From positions 62,001 to 126,000 of the forward strand of contig LLEY01000067.1 of assembly GCA_001414485.1 (NCBI GenBank): a stretch of DNA of 64,000 nt, given 5' to 3'. Source of the stretch: Calycina herbarum (taxonomy: Eukaryota; Ascomycota; Leotiomycetes; Helotiales; Pezizellaceae). The position numbers and the translations under genes were made by a program. Within the stretch, counting starts at the first letter, position 1. Each line of letters opens with the position of its first letter. Of the stretch, positions 25,801 through 38,935 are shown piece after piece. A model generated the notes under the pieces. That model saw only the letters and a program-made list of their open reading frames with translations, did no database searches and was not told the origin of the DNA.

Positions 25801-28755
25801 TTAAATAGAATATCTCTAACTTCGGCCTTATTTATAAGTAGCTCTTATACTAGGATCTTCTGCTTTTCTTAGGTAGAGAAGCCTAGTTAGCCTGCCAAGT
25901 CTCTTAGAGAGGGAGACTTATAGATTCTAATACTCTAGTACTACTTATAAATTTTAAATATATCTTTGCTCTTCGTAGCTTTGTCGACTAGAGTATAGAA
26001 GTGTTCTCTCTTTACCTTCCGGATTTCCTACCTTAGACTCTTATAAAGAGTCTTTAAAGCTTATATACTCGCGTTAAGCCTTTATACCTGCCTTGCCTCG
26101 GTGGCCGCCGTCTAGTACTCCTTATTCCACTAGGGGTATCCGAACCCGTGTCCGAGCCCTTACTTAGCGCTGCTAAGATATACGCTATATACGCTCTTAG
26201 TAATAAATCCTACTAGGGCCTCTAGCGAGTCCGAGTCTAGTTGCTCTATAAGTTCGTAAAGCTATTAAGTTTTAAGCTTTCTTTAAAGAGTTGTCTTAAA
26301 GGTTTTAATATTAAGAGAGCTAAGCTTAAGAGAGAGGTTCTTTATAGTTAAGTTTCCTACGTATAGAAGTCGAGTAAGAAGTGGGAAGTAGTTAGAGCTA
26401 CACTTAAATATAAGGTTAACCTCAGTAGTAGCCTCTCTCTAGTAGAGGTTATTAGAGCAGAAGACTAGGTCGAGGGTGTTACCGAGGTTATAAGTTCGCG
26501 TACTAGGAGAGATAGAGAGCTATAGCTCTCTGTTCTCTATCTAGTTAATAAGCGAGGAGAACTATATGCTTTCCTACTCTAGGAAGTCTAGCTACTAGAG
26601 TTAGCTCTTTAGGTTAAAGTCGCTAGCTATTAGAGTATTAGTTATAAGAATATATACTAAGCTAAGAATATAGTTAATAGCCTCTTCTGCTCTCTTAGTA
26701 CCTAGAGAGGCGTTATATACGTTAAGTATATAAAGCCGAGAGCTTTAAGAGAAAGTGATCTTAATATAAACAAGGTCTCGGTATTTAAATAAGAGTATAG
26801 TCGGTGATTATTAACTTAAGAGAATCCTCGCTCTCTTTTATATAAAAGTGAGGACTCTAGGAGAGTTAACGTTCTAGTTGTATATAGATGTAAAGTAGGT
26901 ATAGTTTAGGTGTCGTCTTATAATTTAATAGTTGATCTTCTTCTAGTAGATATATAGTTCTTAGATAAGAACTATATCTATTCGTCTAGAGTAGTCTAGT
27001 TAGAGTACTAGCTCTTAGTACTTACTAGACTTATATATGTTAATTTATAAGACTTAAAGGTAGTATTACTTAAAAGGTCCTCGTCTACTTATAGAGGAGA
27101 GGGGTAAGGGTCTAGGCTCTCTAGTTAAGAAGAGAGGTTCGAAAGCGGAGAAGAGGCGCTTATAGAAGCCTCTTTACTTAGTTATAGTAAGTTTAAGAGG
27201 AGGGTAGGAGTAGTAGAGCAGCTTATTTTAGTATCTACGTTACTATAGAGCGAGTCTTCCTCTTTTCTTAGGCGAATCTCGTTATATACTTATTATATAG
27301 ATCTCTTATTCTCTATTAAAGGCGGGGGTCTAGAGGCTTTTAGCCGGAGTTGGTACGCGGGGTCGTCTAAGGCGTAAGAGCTGTTATAGTATAGGTATTT
27401 TAATTTATATTAAGAGTGCTTTATACATCTTAGGTAGAAGGCTTCTAAGTGTTTCGTACTACTATATAGACAGTATCGTTGATTTTTACCGTAGTTCCGT
27501 AAGTTATACTACTTCTAGCACTTTAAGTACTGAATTACAGTAGAGACTTTAAGAAGACGCTTAAGAAAGGCTTTACTGCCTAGGAGTAACGTTATATCTA
27601 GGATAGCGGAAGGATCTCTTACGTTCTCTTTTTTAAAGAAGGCGATCTAGGTAGTATAAAACAGCTCGTTTAAGAGAGAGCTAGCGGCTATGTTAACTTT
27701 TATAGGTGCTATTCTAATTCGTTCCTTTATTACTATAGCTACTACTTCAGCTATAGTAGAGATAAGAGTTAAAAGAATCGCTTCTTCTTCGCTAATCCGG
27801 ACAGTTTCTACACTTTAAGATATACCTATTACACGGTATACTACCTAGTCTTATAAGACCTCTATTTTAGCTATAGTAAATAGGGTTTAGATATAGACTC
27901 TCTTTATTATTAAAAGAGTATCTAAAGCTTCTTTGTCTTTAGAGACAATAGCGAAACCAGATTTAACCGAGAGTACTTCTTATACTAGCTCTTTATAGCC
28001 TATTTTTAGATTGTAAAGTATAAGGAAGATAGCTTAGGCAGAGTAGTTCCTGTTAGGAGAGTTCTAGAGTAGTCGGATAAAGACTCTAAGATTAGATTTA
28101 GCTAGTGTTCTCTTATTCTTCTATAGCTTAAAAGCCGCGGAAGAGAGAGGTAATATAGTTGTTATTATTATTATTATTATACTTATAGCTTTAGCTTTGT
28201 TTTCAGGCGCTAAGGTTTTCTTTATAGTCTATATGTATAAAATTTTCCTTATAAGGCCTAGAGAGAAGAAGGGAGTCGACGAGAGCGTAGAGGCGTCCTT
28301 ATACTCTAAGTAAGTATTAAGAGCTAAAGGAAGTAGAGGTAAGGTCTCTTTAGTAAATACCTAGTAGAAAGAAAGGCTAAGGTCGGCTACTTAAGTATAA
28401 AAGGCTCGGAGGAAGAGTAAGAGTTCTAGAGAGGCGCTATCGAGAGTAGTGCTAAGGTAGTAGTCTATAGCTTCTCTAATCCCTCTAAAGAAGGTTTAGG
28501 CTATAGCTCTACGTTCGAGAGCTCTAGTAGTCTTAGAGACGAAGTGTTATTAGATGTTCGGGATAGAGGGAATCGGGCGAACTCTCTCTCTTCTTATATC
28601 TCTTCCTAGAGGCGTAGGCGAGGACGGAGGCCCTTCTAAGAGAGACTCTATAGAAGGAATTTAGCTTATTAAGCGGAAGCAAGAGAGATTAAGCTTTTTA
28701 GAACAAAAATTTCAATCTACGAAAAAAGATATTTATACCGTTTCGTACTATTATA
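22845..28755. repeat. Solo G-family LTR, split by a LINE
   Basis: It starts TATAATAGAACTATTAG and ends CGTACTATTATA. AGCTT flanks it at 22840-22844 and 28756-28760, a 5-bp target-site duplication within element H. The LTR itself is split by the LINE at 23121-28737. Confidence 0.88.
23121..28737 (-). mobile_element. Tad1-like LINE (non-LTR retrotransposon), RIP-degraded
   Basis: 5.6 kb on the minus strand. Flanks repeat CCGTTTCGTA (23111-23120 and 28738-28747), a 10-bp target duplication. The 3' end carries an (AAAT)n tail, seen as ttatttatttatttat at 23121. In minus-strand order: an ORF1 region (about 28.7-27.4 kb) with a C2HC knuckle-like stretch near 27540-27460; an endonuclease with S-D-F-N at 26624-26613 and a degraded S-D-H-x-P-L equivalent near 26385; reverse transcriptase with G-Y-V-D-D at 25046-25032; and an RNase H region near 24.3-23.4 kb. 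The order endonuclease, RT, RNase H fits the Tad1 group. A 62-codon open stretch on the plus strand at 24111-24299 is only the antisense of the RNase H region. Confidence 0.85.
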
Positions 28756-29183
28756 AGCTTTCGTCTTTCGAAGTAATTAATAGATACGTAGCTACTACGT
28801 TCTCTAACTAGAATCGGCTAGATAAACCTATAACTATATATAAACAGCTTAACTAGATAGATATAAAGATACTAGTACGAAGAATATACGATACTTAGAC
28901 TATAGCAAAGGAATTAGTAAGTAAAGTATAAGAGTGCTATACTAGGTCTATAAACTAGACTCGAAGAGTAGTAGACTTCGACGTAGACGACTTTGTTTAG
29001 ATATTAACTTATAATTAGAAGACAGACTAGCTAAGCTATAAGCTAGATAGATAAAACGAGGGTCTATTCTAGATTATAGTCTATAAAGAATACTCTTTCT
29101 AGCTCGAATTACTAGACTACTTCTATATATACTCTGTATTCTATCTATTACTACTTTGTAGAGCCGCTATAGATCTGTTACCT
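28756..29183 (+). mobile_element. Middle part of element H
   Basis: It continues H after the solo LTR and matches element F at about 37940-38365 (integrase C-terminal region). It ends at TACCT, the target duplicated by element G. Confidence 0.7.
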
Positions 29184-29502
29184 TATAATAGCTCGCTATT
29201 AAGAATAAGAGTTACTAAGGTTATATACGTAGTAGATAGAATACGATTCAGAGTATAGGAATACTAAGAGTTACGTAGAATATAAGAATTACGTATTCGA
29301 GTATTAGAATATCCGGTTTAGACCTCCGAGTCTATTATTATTATCTGAACTCTTTTATATATAGATACTCTTACTCTTAGTATCGAGAAAGGTTAATTTG
29401 ATCTTTTCCTTTGAATTTAGAGCCTAGTATCTAAGTATGTTATTCTATAGAACGTACTTCTATATATCTCTTTTATAGTATTATCTGTTTTATACTATTA
29501 TA
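29184..29502 (+). repeat. 5' LTR of element G
   Basis: 319 bp, TATAATAGC...ACTATTATA. It is the same length as the 3' copy at 41239-41557. It contains AGGTTAATTTGATCTTTTCC, a segment shared with the other G-family LTRs in variant form. Confidence 0.9.
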
Positions 29503-32500
29503 TTAAAAGATTAAATTCTTCTTACTAGAGACGGCTTATTATAATATCTCACTAAGCGCGTTAATGTCCTATATCGAATTCGATTTAGCCTAGATTTAGA
29601 TTAGTATAACGATAACCTTAAATTACTAGTTTATAGACAGCTAGTAATATTAGGGTTTAATATCTATTAGTTAGCTAGTAAAAAGCGTATTCTCTGATAT
29701 ATTAAGGAAGTAGAAGACGCTAAGGATTCCTAAGACTTTAAATAACCCTCTCTATATAGAGATTACTATATAAGGTTTAGAAAGTCGATATTAAGTTACC
29801 TAGAAGGCTTCTAAATCTACCTCTAAACTCTCTCCTCTAACGACATCGAGTATATTAAACTAAGAAGCGACTCTAGGTCTCTTCTAAGCTCTACTAGAGA
29901 GCGTTAAGTAACCTACTAGGGAAACTAGTAGGCCTCTCTCCGAATACGCACCGAACTACACTCGTATATCTAAAACTAAAAAGTTAAGAAACAACAAAGG
30001 TAAGGGCCTAGCCTAAAACCTTAGAGACCTACGAGACTTTTCTAATATAGACGAGATATAGAGTATAGTATAAGGATTAGAAGAAGAACTTCGAAACAAT
30101 AACTATCGGTTTAGATAGTTAGAATCTATTATAAAAGAACTCTAAGAACAAACCAGAGTCTCTTAACCTTCCTAACCTGAAACCGACTATAACTCTTCTT
30201 CTATTCCAAGTACTATACTAGACCTCTTTCGCTTAAGAAGCGAACCTGCCTCTAATACCTTCTCTTAATAGTAGACTACTCTATATAACTCTAAATATAG
30301 TCTAAATACTCTTTAACCTACTAAAAGCAAAATCACAGAAAAAATTAAACCTTTAAATAATAGTATATTACCTATATACTAACAATAGAAGATATTAGTA
30401 TATAATAGACTTCTAGTAAATACCGATTATTATAATATAAGCCTAACTTAAAAAGCCCTTATCTAAGAAACAACTACTAGAATCGCTAAGAACTACCTTA
30501 AGCCTTAATACCAGTCTAAGTCGATTTATATTACTTTCTACGATTATTAAGATATAATTAAACTTTTAGATTTATATTTCTTAACTAGATATAAGATAGA
30601 GAATATATAGAACGCTTTCTAGGCCTTGTAGATAGATAGAAAGGATTATACTAGAGAAACGTTTACTAACTTTAGAGATCGCTTCTTAAGTATAGCTATA
30701 CTTAGAGAGATACTAGAGTTAGAACGATTCTTCTATATATAGGAGAAAATTATACTATAGCTAAGAAACTCGGCTGCTATACTTAAGAGACGTTAGAATT
30801 ATAACTTTGTTAAAATAGTAGTAGATCTCCTAGCCCTAGATAAGGAACAACGCTAAAACGCTAAGTTATATATAGCTAATACGACTAAGCTAGTTAGTAT
30901 AAACACTTTAGTTAAAAAGACTACTTTTTAATTCTTATCTAGTTTAACACTGAAACCCTTACTACTCGTAAGCGGATCCTTCTCTACTGTTTAGACTACT
31001 TCAAGGATATTCAAAACTACCTCTACTAGCGAACGCTAAAAGACTCCGAACCGAGTCCCAGCTAGTATAACGTGCTACTACTATAGTAAGCCTAGGCACT
31101 ACAAAACCGACTGCTCTTAGCTACCTAGTATCAAAGAAATAGTCTAAGAAGCAGACGAAGATAATCTACAAGTTCTTATAAAGTACTCTAATTTTAACCT
31201 AAATCAGAGGGAAAACGAGGTAGTCTAGATAAAGACTCCTTCCTAGGCTTACGTAAATGTGATCTATCGAATCTTAAGCTTTCTAGACTTATAGAAGGAA
31301 ACTAATTCCTTATAAATATAACACTTAGTATATATAGATATAGTATTAAAACTCGAGCCTTAATAGATATAAGAGCGAATAGATTCCTATTCTTAAATCG
31401 ACCCCTAGTCTTATAGCTATCCTAATCGTTAAGTATATAGATTCGAAAACTACTCTACTTAGTATCTATTTATAGATATAATAGTAGTATTAAGAGTAAA
31501 ATAACATAGTTTATATAACTATATCTAAACCTAGATCAACGTCGTATCTAAAACTACCTCTTTGTCGTCCTAAACCTTAGATAATAAGACTTAATTATTA
31601 GAAATAAATAGTTAAAACATTTTAATATTCTCCTTAACTCTACTAGGAATCAACTTATTTAGCTAGCTAAAACCCTACTAACTTCTTACTTTAGAAAGGA
31701 AATCTTACTTTCTCTAACTTCTAGCTAGAACTAGAAGTCTTATTTAAATATATAGATAGATACGAACTAAAGAGATTACACTCTCTATTAAGATAAAAAG
31801 CAAAGGAATAGTAAGCTCTTAGCTAAGTTATTACTATTATCTATAATATTAACTCCTAATATCTACCTCTCTAACTCTGCTTCGAAACCTCTCTAACCTA
31901 CTAGTATAGCTTAGACAGATCAGACTCTATACTCTTTTATTAGTAAAATAAGTATAAATACTTTATATTTTAATATAAAGTAACCTAATACTAAGTTCTT
32001 TATAATAAGCATTTACAAATTAGATTAGATTATCGACGAAAGATTAGCTCTACTCTTAGATAACGCTAAGACCACGGACCTAATATAGTCTCAACTCTCT
32101 TAATATTACTTATTATTCTAGAATATATTCTTAAAAGCAGCCTTAAATAAACTTCTCTCTTACTACGTATATAACTATAAAATCACCTTAAATAAACCTC
32201 TTTCTACCTTCTACTCCCCTCTATATCGACAGTTAACTATAGAGCTATAAGCGACAAAAGAGTATCTTATAAATAATTTAAATAAAGGATTTATTATTAA
32301 TAGTAATAGTTCTTTTACCTTACTAGTACTCTTTATTAAAAAGCCTAATAGTAATAAGCTACAGTTCTATATTAATTATTAGAAACTAAATACTCTTCTC
32401 TAAAACAATCTCTACCTAATCTCTTATATTAATAAACTTATTTCAAGACTAAGGAAAGCTAAGATCTTTACTAAGTTAGATATATAATAAGCTTTCTACT

Positions 32501-32900
32501 ATATCTAAATAGATTCTAACTTAGAAGAGATAACTATGTTTAGAACTAGGTATAGAATATATAAATACAAGGTCCTTTCTTTTAGACTCTATAATAGACC
32601 CGCTACCTACTAACGTTATATAAACAACGTCTTAATCAACTACCTAGATAACCTCTACATCGCTTACTTAGACGATATACTAATCTATTTAGATAATATT
32701 AAAGATTATAAGAAACAAGTAAAGATAGTTCTAAATCGGCTTTAAGAAGTAAGACTTTAAGTAGATATTAAAAAGAGCGAATTCAGTGTTACTCGAGTTA
32801 AATACCTAGGTTATATATTAACTATAAAAGGACTCGAAGTAGACTCTAAGAAAGTAGAACCTCTACGAAACTAGGTCCGACCTAGTACTATAACAGGTAT

Positions 32901-33132
32901 TATTACAGCGCTGGTCCGTAACACGTGATTCTCGGTCCTACACGTGACCGTCAGAGCCGCAACGCTTAGACGGATTTATAACGAGATTAAAGACTCTTTA
33001 TAGTTAGTAGGAATACCTCTTTTTCGTAGGGTATATATTCCGTATTCTCTTGTTCTTAGAACTATAGCTTTAAATTCTTAAATATATATATATATACTCT
33101 TATACCTTTATCTTTAGATATAGATTATGATA
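32901..33132 (+). repeat. 5' LTR of element F
   Basis: 232 bp, TATTACAGCGCTGG...GATTATGATA. It is nearly identical to the 3' copy; the few differences are C/T or G/A. Confidence 0.92.
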
Positions 33133-36100
33133 TTATTTAAAGCTTAACTCTTTTTACTCTCTATAAAGGATTATAATATCGACCGGATTCTATGCTTATA
33201 ATAGCTAGAAGATCTTACACTTATAATAGTATAATTATAACCCTTCTTCTCTACTTATAACAGCTCCTCTTCCTATAAACGGATCCCTCGAGTATCTCTA
33301 CGTCTATAACGACTTATCTCCTCGAAAGATACGCCTGTAACAGCCTATATAACTTTTTTTATAACCTCTCTCTACCTTCTCCTTCCTTTCCGATAATACA
33401 ATAGCCGACACTCGAAGTAGTCGTAGTAGAAAAGGGAAGACATCTACTAGCTCGTCTCGAACCGAGCCTTAACAACCGGATAACACCTCTAGAGTCGCCT
33501 CTCTCTCGCCTGCCTCCCCTACGATAAGCGAGTCTCCTATAGACGAAAGCGTTCGTTTATAGGCTGAAATCCTCTCTTTATATATACAACTCTACTAAAC
33601 CCCGTTGCCTGTAAACTACTCTAACAACCCTCTCCTAAGCCGCGAGTATATATAAGCTCTTCGAGAGGCTACTACCGACTCCTCCTATTCCCGATTTAGT
33701 TCCGACAATTCTACTCGTAAGTTCTAAGATAGCGAGAAACTTAAGAACAGCATCTCCCTGTTATATAAGGCCTAGTGGATTATCCTAGCTAGTAAAATAA
33801 GAAAGAACCTCTTTAAGAACGAATAAGACAAGCTTACCTTCGTCTTTATAGCTACTTCTGACGTAGTATAAGAGTACCTAGAACTATAGATAGATTTCAG
33901 TTCCTCTACCTTATTTATAGACGTTATAGATATACTTATATATCTAGATACCTTATTCGTAGATAGTAATAAAGCTATAGAGGCTTGTAAGGTCTTTTAT
34001 AAACTCTTAATATAAGAGGACGAGACTTTTACTATGTTTAGAGTAACCTTCTTAAGCCTTACAACTAAGGCTTATATCCTATTAAGTAAGTAGTCCGAAG
34101 ATTTATACTATAAGCTTACGCTAGCTCTCTAAGTAAGCATCTCGCTAGTCTGAATCACCCTAGTAACCTTTAACTAGTTATATAACTGCTATTACTCTAT
34201 CTATTAAGACGAGGTAACTATTAAGAAACGCCTTATAGCTCGCTATAACCGCCGCCTACCTATAAGAGGTTTCTTTACCGGCTACGGATTAACTTACCAA
34301 CTTCTAGCTCTACGTGCTACTATTAGTTATCTGCTAACCTAAAGCCCGGTCTGTTACTCTCTAGTTATAGACCGTAAGACTCCTTTGCCTACTTATAAGA
34401 GTATAACTCCTGTCTGAGACGTAGTAGACGTTATCTGTTATAATTATAATAAACCTAGGCACTATGCCAGTAAATGCTCTCTTTCTTAAAAACCCTCTAT
34501 AGCTATTAAGCTATTAGAAGACGCTGAAAACTCACTTATAGACTCCTACGGACTACAAGCGTCTAGAGAAGAATCAGCTAACGAGGAACTCGTTTATAAG
34601 AACTCGGGAAAAGAACAGCTCTAAAGCAAGTCTCCTCTTTAGAGTAAAATAAACTTAGATCTTAACTTCTTAATCTAAGTTATATAATAGGCGGAAAGGC
34701 TTTTATAACTATATATACTTTAATTAAGAATAGATATACTTTTAATACTACTAGACTTATTAATACTAGAGTAAATAGATAGCTATTTATTAACACGGCT
34801 TTAGCTAACTAGTTAAGTTAATATTATAGATAGGCTATAGAAAAGCTATTATATATAATATTAATTACAGGGTTTAATAGATATAAAGGACTAGCGATTA
34901 CTTGTGTTATTCGCTTAACACTAAGTATTAACAGACGATAGTTTACTAATACGCTCTTCCTAATCACTAATATCAGCAGATATAATATTATTATCAGCTG
35001 TTAATAGCTTATAGACGTAAACGTAAAGTTAGTAGTCTATAGTTATAAGATTAAGTAGCTAGAATCCCTTCCCCTAGTTCGTCGATTTAATTACTTAGTA
35101 TCTATTACTAGGGAATCGATGACTATCTCTCTACTAGACCTCTAGGCTTAGGAGGATATAGAGAACCGTGACCTCTGCTAGAATACTATAAAGGAACCTA
35201 TATTAATCTATTTAATACTACCTTAAAGCTAGTGCTAAACCTCGCTACTAGTTACTCTCGAGGAAATTCTAGACGAAAGCTTTTAGTAAGACCTCGTCTC
35301 TGCTTAGAATAGAATATAAGTCCTTATTCCTAACTACTAATAACGTTATTAATCCTTCTTAGGAAAACGTTCAGTTATAGACTATAAAGCAGCTATAAGC
35401 TCGCTTATAGACATCTGTAAACCTATGGAAGACTTCGCTATTAATTTCTATTATATTAGAGCTGTTACTTTTAAACTTAACCTTTAAAAGCACGATAATA
35501 AAGTCTTCTCTACTAGCTTATAAGAGATTAACTATGCTCTTATAGATAGGTTATAAACAGAGCTCTCTTTAGTAGATTACGCTTTAGACGAATAACTAGT
35601 AGAATAGAACGTTTACTAGGAATATATAGACTTTAAGAATGTCTTTTTAAAGAGAGCTTTAGATAAGCTTCCTCTGTTATAAAACTAAGTCAACTACTAG
35701 ATCGAACTTATAAGTCTAAATACTCTATTATATAGCTTATTATATAAGATAACGACTAAGGAACTTCTAGCTATAAAGTAGTATATCCTTAATAACTTCG
35801 ATAAAGGGTTTATTATTCCTAGCTACGCCTCTTTCGCCTCTCTAGTACTGTTTATAAAGAAGTCTAATAGAAGCTTATAGCTTTATATCGACTACTAGAA
35901 ACTTAACAACTTTACTTATAAGAACTAGCACTCTCTTCTGCTAATCAACGAAACTCTTATATGAATTACTAGTACTAAAATCCTTATAAAGCTCAACATT
36001 TGTTAAGCTTTTAACCGTATATGTATAGAACTAGAGTCGGAAGAACTTATAATCTTTTAGACTTATTATAGTATATTTAAATATAAGGTGTTGCCTTTTA

Positions 36101-38703
36101 GCTTAACTAATAGTCCTACTATATACTAGAGGTATATAAATAGCATTCTTATAGAATATCTCGATAACTTCTATATAGCTTATCTTAATAATATTCTTAT
36201 ATACTCTAATAATAAGCTTAAATATATTAAACACGTCTATAAGGTCTTAGAACAGCTCTATAAAGCTAGACTATAAGTGGATATTAAGAAGATAGAGTTC
36301 TACGTTACTTATATAAAGTACTTTGGTTTTATTATCTTTATAGACAGAATCGAAGTCAACCTAGAGAAGATCTTAGCAATCGTTTCCTAGAAATATCCTA
36401 GTACTATTAAGAGTATCTAGTTCTTCCTAGGTTTTTATAACTTCTACTAACGTTTTATTCGGGATTATAGATAGATTACTCGTCTGTTAAACTATCTTAT
36501 AAGAAAGGAAGTGCTATTTAAGTTCGACTTAGAATATAAGAAGGCTTTTAACACGTTAAAAGAAGCCTTAGTTATTACCTCTCTCTTATACTACTTTACA
36601 GCTGATTTAGAGACTATGGTTAAGACTGACGCTTCTAACGAAGTAGTTATAACTATAATATTATAATATATATCCGAAACCGAACCGTGGAAACTCGTAG
36701 ACTACTTTTCAAAGACGATGAACCTTGCTAAGCTAAACTACTAAATCTACGATAAGGAGATGTTAGCTATTATACGCTCTTTTAGATAATAGTAAGCAGA
36801 TCTTACTCGGACTAGCTCTTGGATTAAGGTCTTCACCGATTACAAGGCTTTAGAGTACTTTATAACCTCTAAAACCTTAAACTATCGATAAGTAAGATAA
36901 GCAGAGTTTCTATTAGAGTTCTATTTTATAATTACGTTTTAATCTAGTAAGTAGAACGAGAAAACGGACATACTAATACGCCGAGACTAAGACGTTAACC
37001 TATAGAACAACCTAAAAGCGTCTATAAGATAACAAACCTTACTTATATCTAATTAGTTAGATCTACGTATTACTACTTAATCAAACCCTCTTATAACATT
37101 AGCCCTAGTTACCTTAGAACCCTCGCTTAACCTTATCGACTAGTTACTTACTACTAACTATAACTCTTTGAACTTAGAAGACGACTAAACAAAAGCTATC
37201 TACAGGTACTAAAACTAGATAATAGAGAATAGCTTACTTCTTTAGCAAAAGAGACTCGTAGTTCCTAATTAAGGTATCTTATAGACGGACCTAATCTGTG
37301 AGGCTTATATATAAGTATCTACGGCTCACCTTGAACAGACAAAGACGGTAGCTATCCTCGCCTATAGATACTAGTAGAAAGGTTTATAGACGTTTGTAGA
37401 AACCTATATTAGTAACTATAGAGACTGTCGACGTACTACAGTTTCTTATAACTATAAACCTAGGTTTTTACACCTATTACCAGTTCTAGAACGTTTCTAA
37501 TAGTATATTACTATAGACTATAAGTCTTTCTCTACTAATAAATAAGGTTACGATACCTTATAGGTAGTTATAGATTGTCTAACTAAGTAATCAGTCTTAA
37601 TCTCTTATCTAAAGATAGTTATAGCCTAAGATATAGCTTAAATATATATTACATAGATCTATTAAATCTACGACTATTTATAAAGTATTATTTTAAACCG
37701 TAGACTATAGTTTGTTTCTTCTTTCTAGTCTAAATTCTATAGAATCCTTAGTATAAAGCTTAAGCTATTTACTACTTTCTACTTATAAACTAACAGATAA
37801 ACTAAAATTATAAACTAATAGATTAATCAACGCTTATAGCCTTTTATTAGTTACTATTAGAATAACTAGAGTGAACTTGTCTCTATTCTAGACTATGCTT
37901 AGCTTATACTCTTATATAAGAGTCTAGGTAGGCTCTTGCTCTTTGAAGTAATTAACGGATACGTAGCTACTATGTTCTTTAATTAAAACTATCTAGATAA
38001 ATCTGTAATAGTCTATAAACAGCTTAACTAGACTAATGTAGAGGCACTTATATAGAGAATATATAATACTTAAACCGTAGTAAAGGAATTAGTTAGTAAA
38101 GTATAAGACTACTATATAAGGTCTGCGAACCGAATTCGAAGAGTAGTAGACTTTGACATAGACGACTTTGTTTAAGTATTAACTTGTAATTAGAAGATAG
38201 ACCGGCTAAGCTATAAGCTAGATAGACAAAATAAGAGTCCGTTCTAGATTACAGCTTGTAAAGGACACTCTTTCTAGCTTAAACTACTAGACTACTTCTG
38301 TATACACCCTGTATTCCACTTGTTACTACTCTGTAAAGCTGCTATAGATCTACTACCTAGACAGGTAAACGAACCACCCCCGCTAATATAGGTTACAGAT
38401 TAGGAAGAGTAGGAAGTAGAAGAAGTCTTAGCTATAAAAGCAGTTCGTAGAAAGCTCTAATACAGGGTTTAATAGTTAGACTATAACCCTAATCTATAGT
38501 AGTATCCAGCCTCGAATTTTAAGTATTATCTATATAAATTACACGATTTTCACCTCGCTAATCCAGCCTACGCTAGTTCGCTAAGGGCTTTACAAAGCTA
38601 GATATAAGCGTAGAAAGACGGAATAGACGATTATAATTATCTAATAGACGATTCAGTTATAATATAAAGCTTACGAATAAGCTTTTTCTAAAAGAGAGGG
38701 TAA

Positions 38704-38935
38704 TATTACGGCGCTGGTCTATAACACGTGATTCTCGGTCCTACACGTGACCGTCAGAGCCGCAACGCTTAGACGGATTTATAACGAGATTAAAGGTTCT
38801 TTATAGTTAGTAGGAATACCTCTTTTTCGTAGAGTATATATTCCGTATTCCCTTGTTCTTAGAACTATAGCTTTAAATTCTCGAATATATATATATATAC
38901 TCTTATACCTTTGCCTTCAGATATAGATCGTAACA
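38704..38935 (+). repeat. 3' LTR of element F
   Basis: 232 bp, TATTACGGCGCTGG...GATCGTAACA. The terminal CA is preserved here, which confirms the LTR end that RIP has changed to TA in the 5' copy. Confidence 0.92.

Larger units (their letters stand above)
32901..38935 (+). mobile_element. Chromovirus-like Gypsy retrotransposon F, nested in G
   Basis: LTRs of exactly 232 bp at 32901-33132 and 38704-38935, with GGTAT repeated at 32896-32900 and 38936-38940. Plus-strand order: gag (33.3-34.6 kb) with a C-x2-C...H...C knuckle near 34440-34475, protease near 34.7 kb, reverse transcriptase with Y-L-N-N near 36181-36192 instead of Y-x-D-D, RNase H near 36.6-36.9 kb, integrase near 37.3-38.3 kb, and a C-terminal chromodomain-like tail with Y-P-A-S-N-F near 38505. 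A purine tract AAAAGAGAGGG precedes the 3' LTR. Confidence 0.92.
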
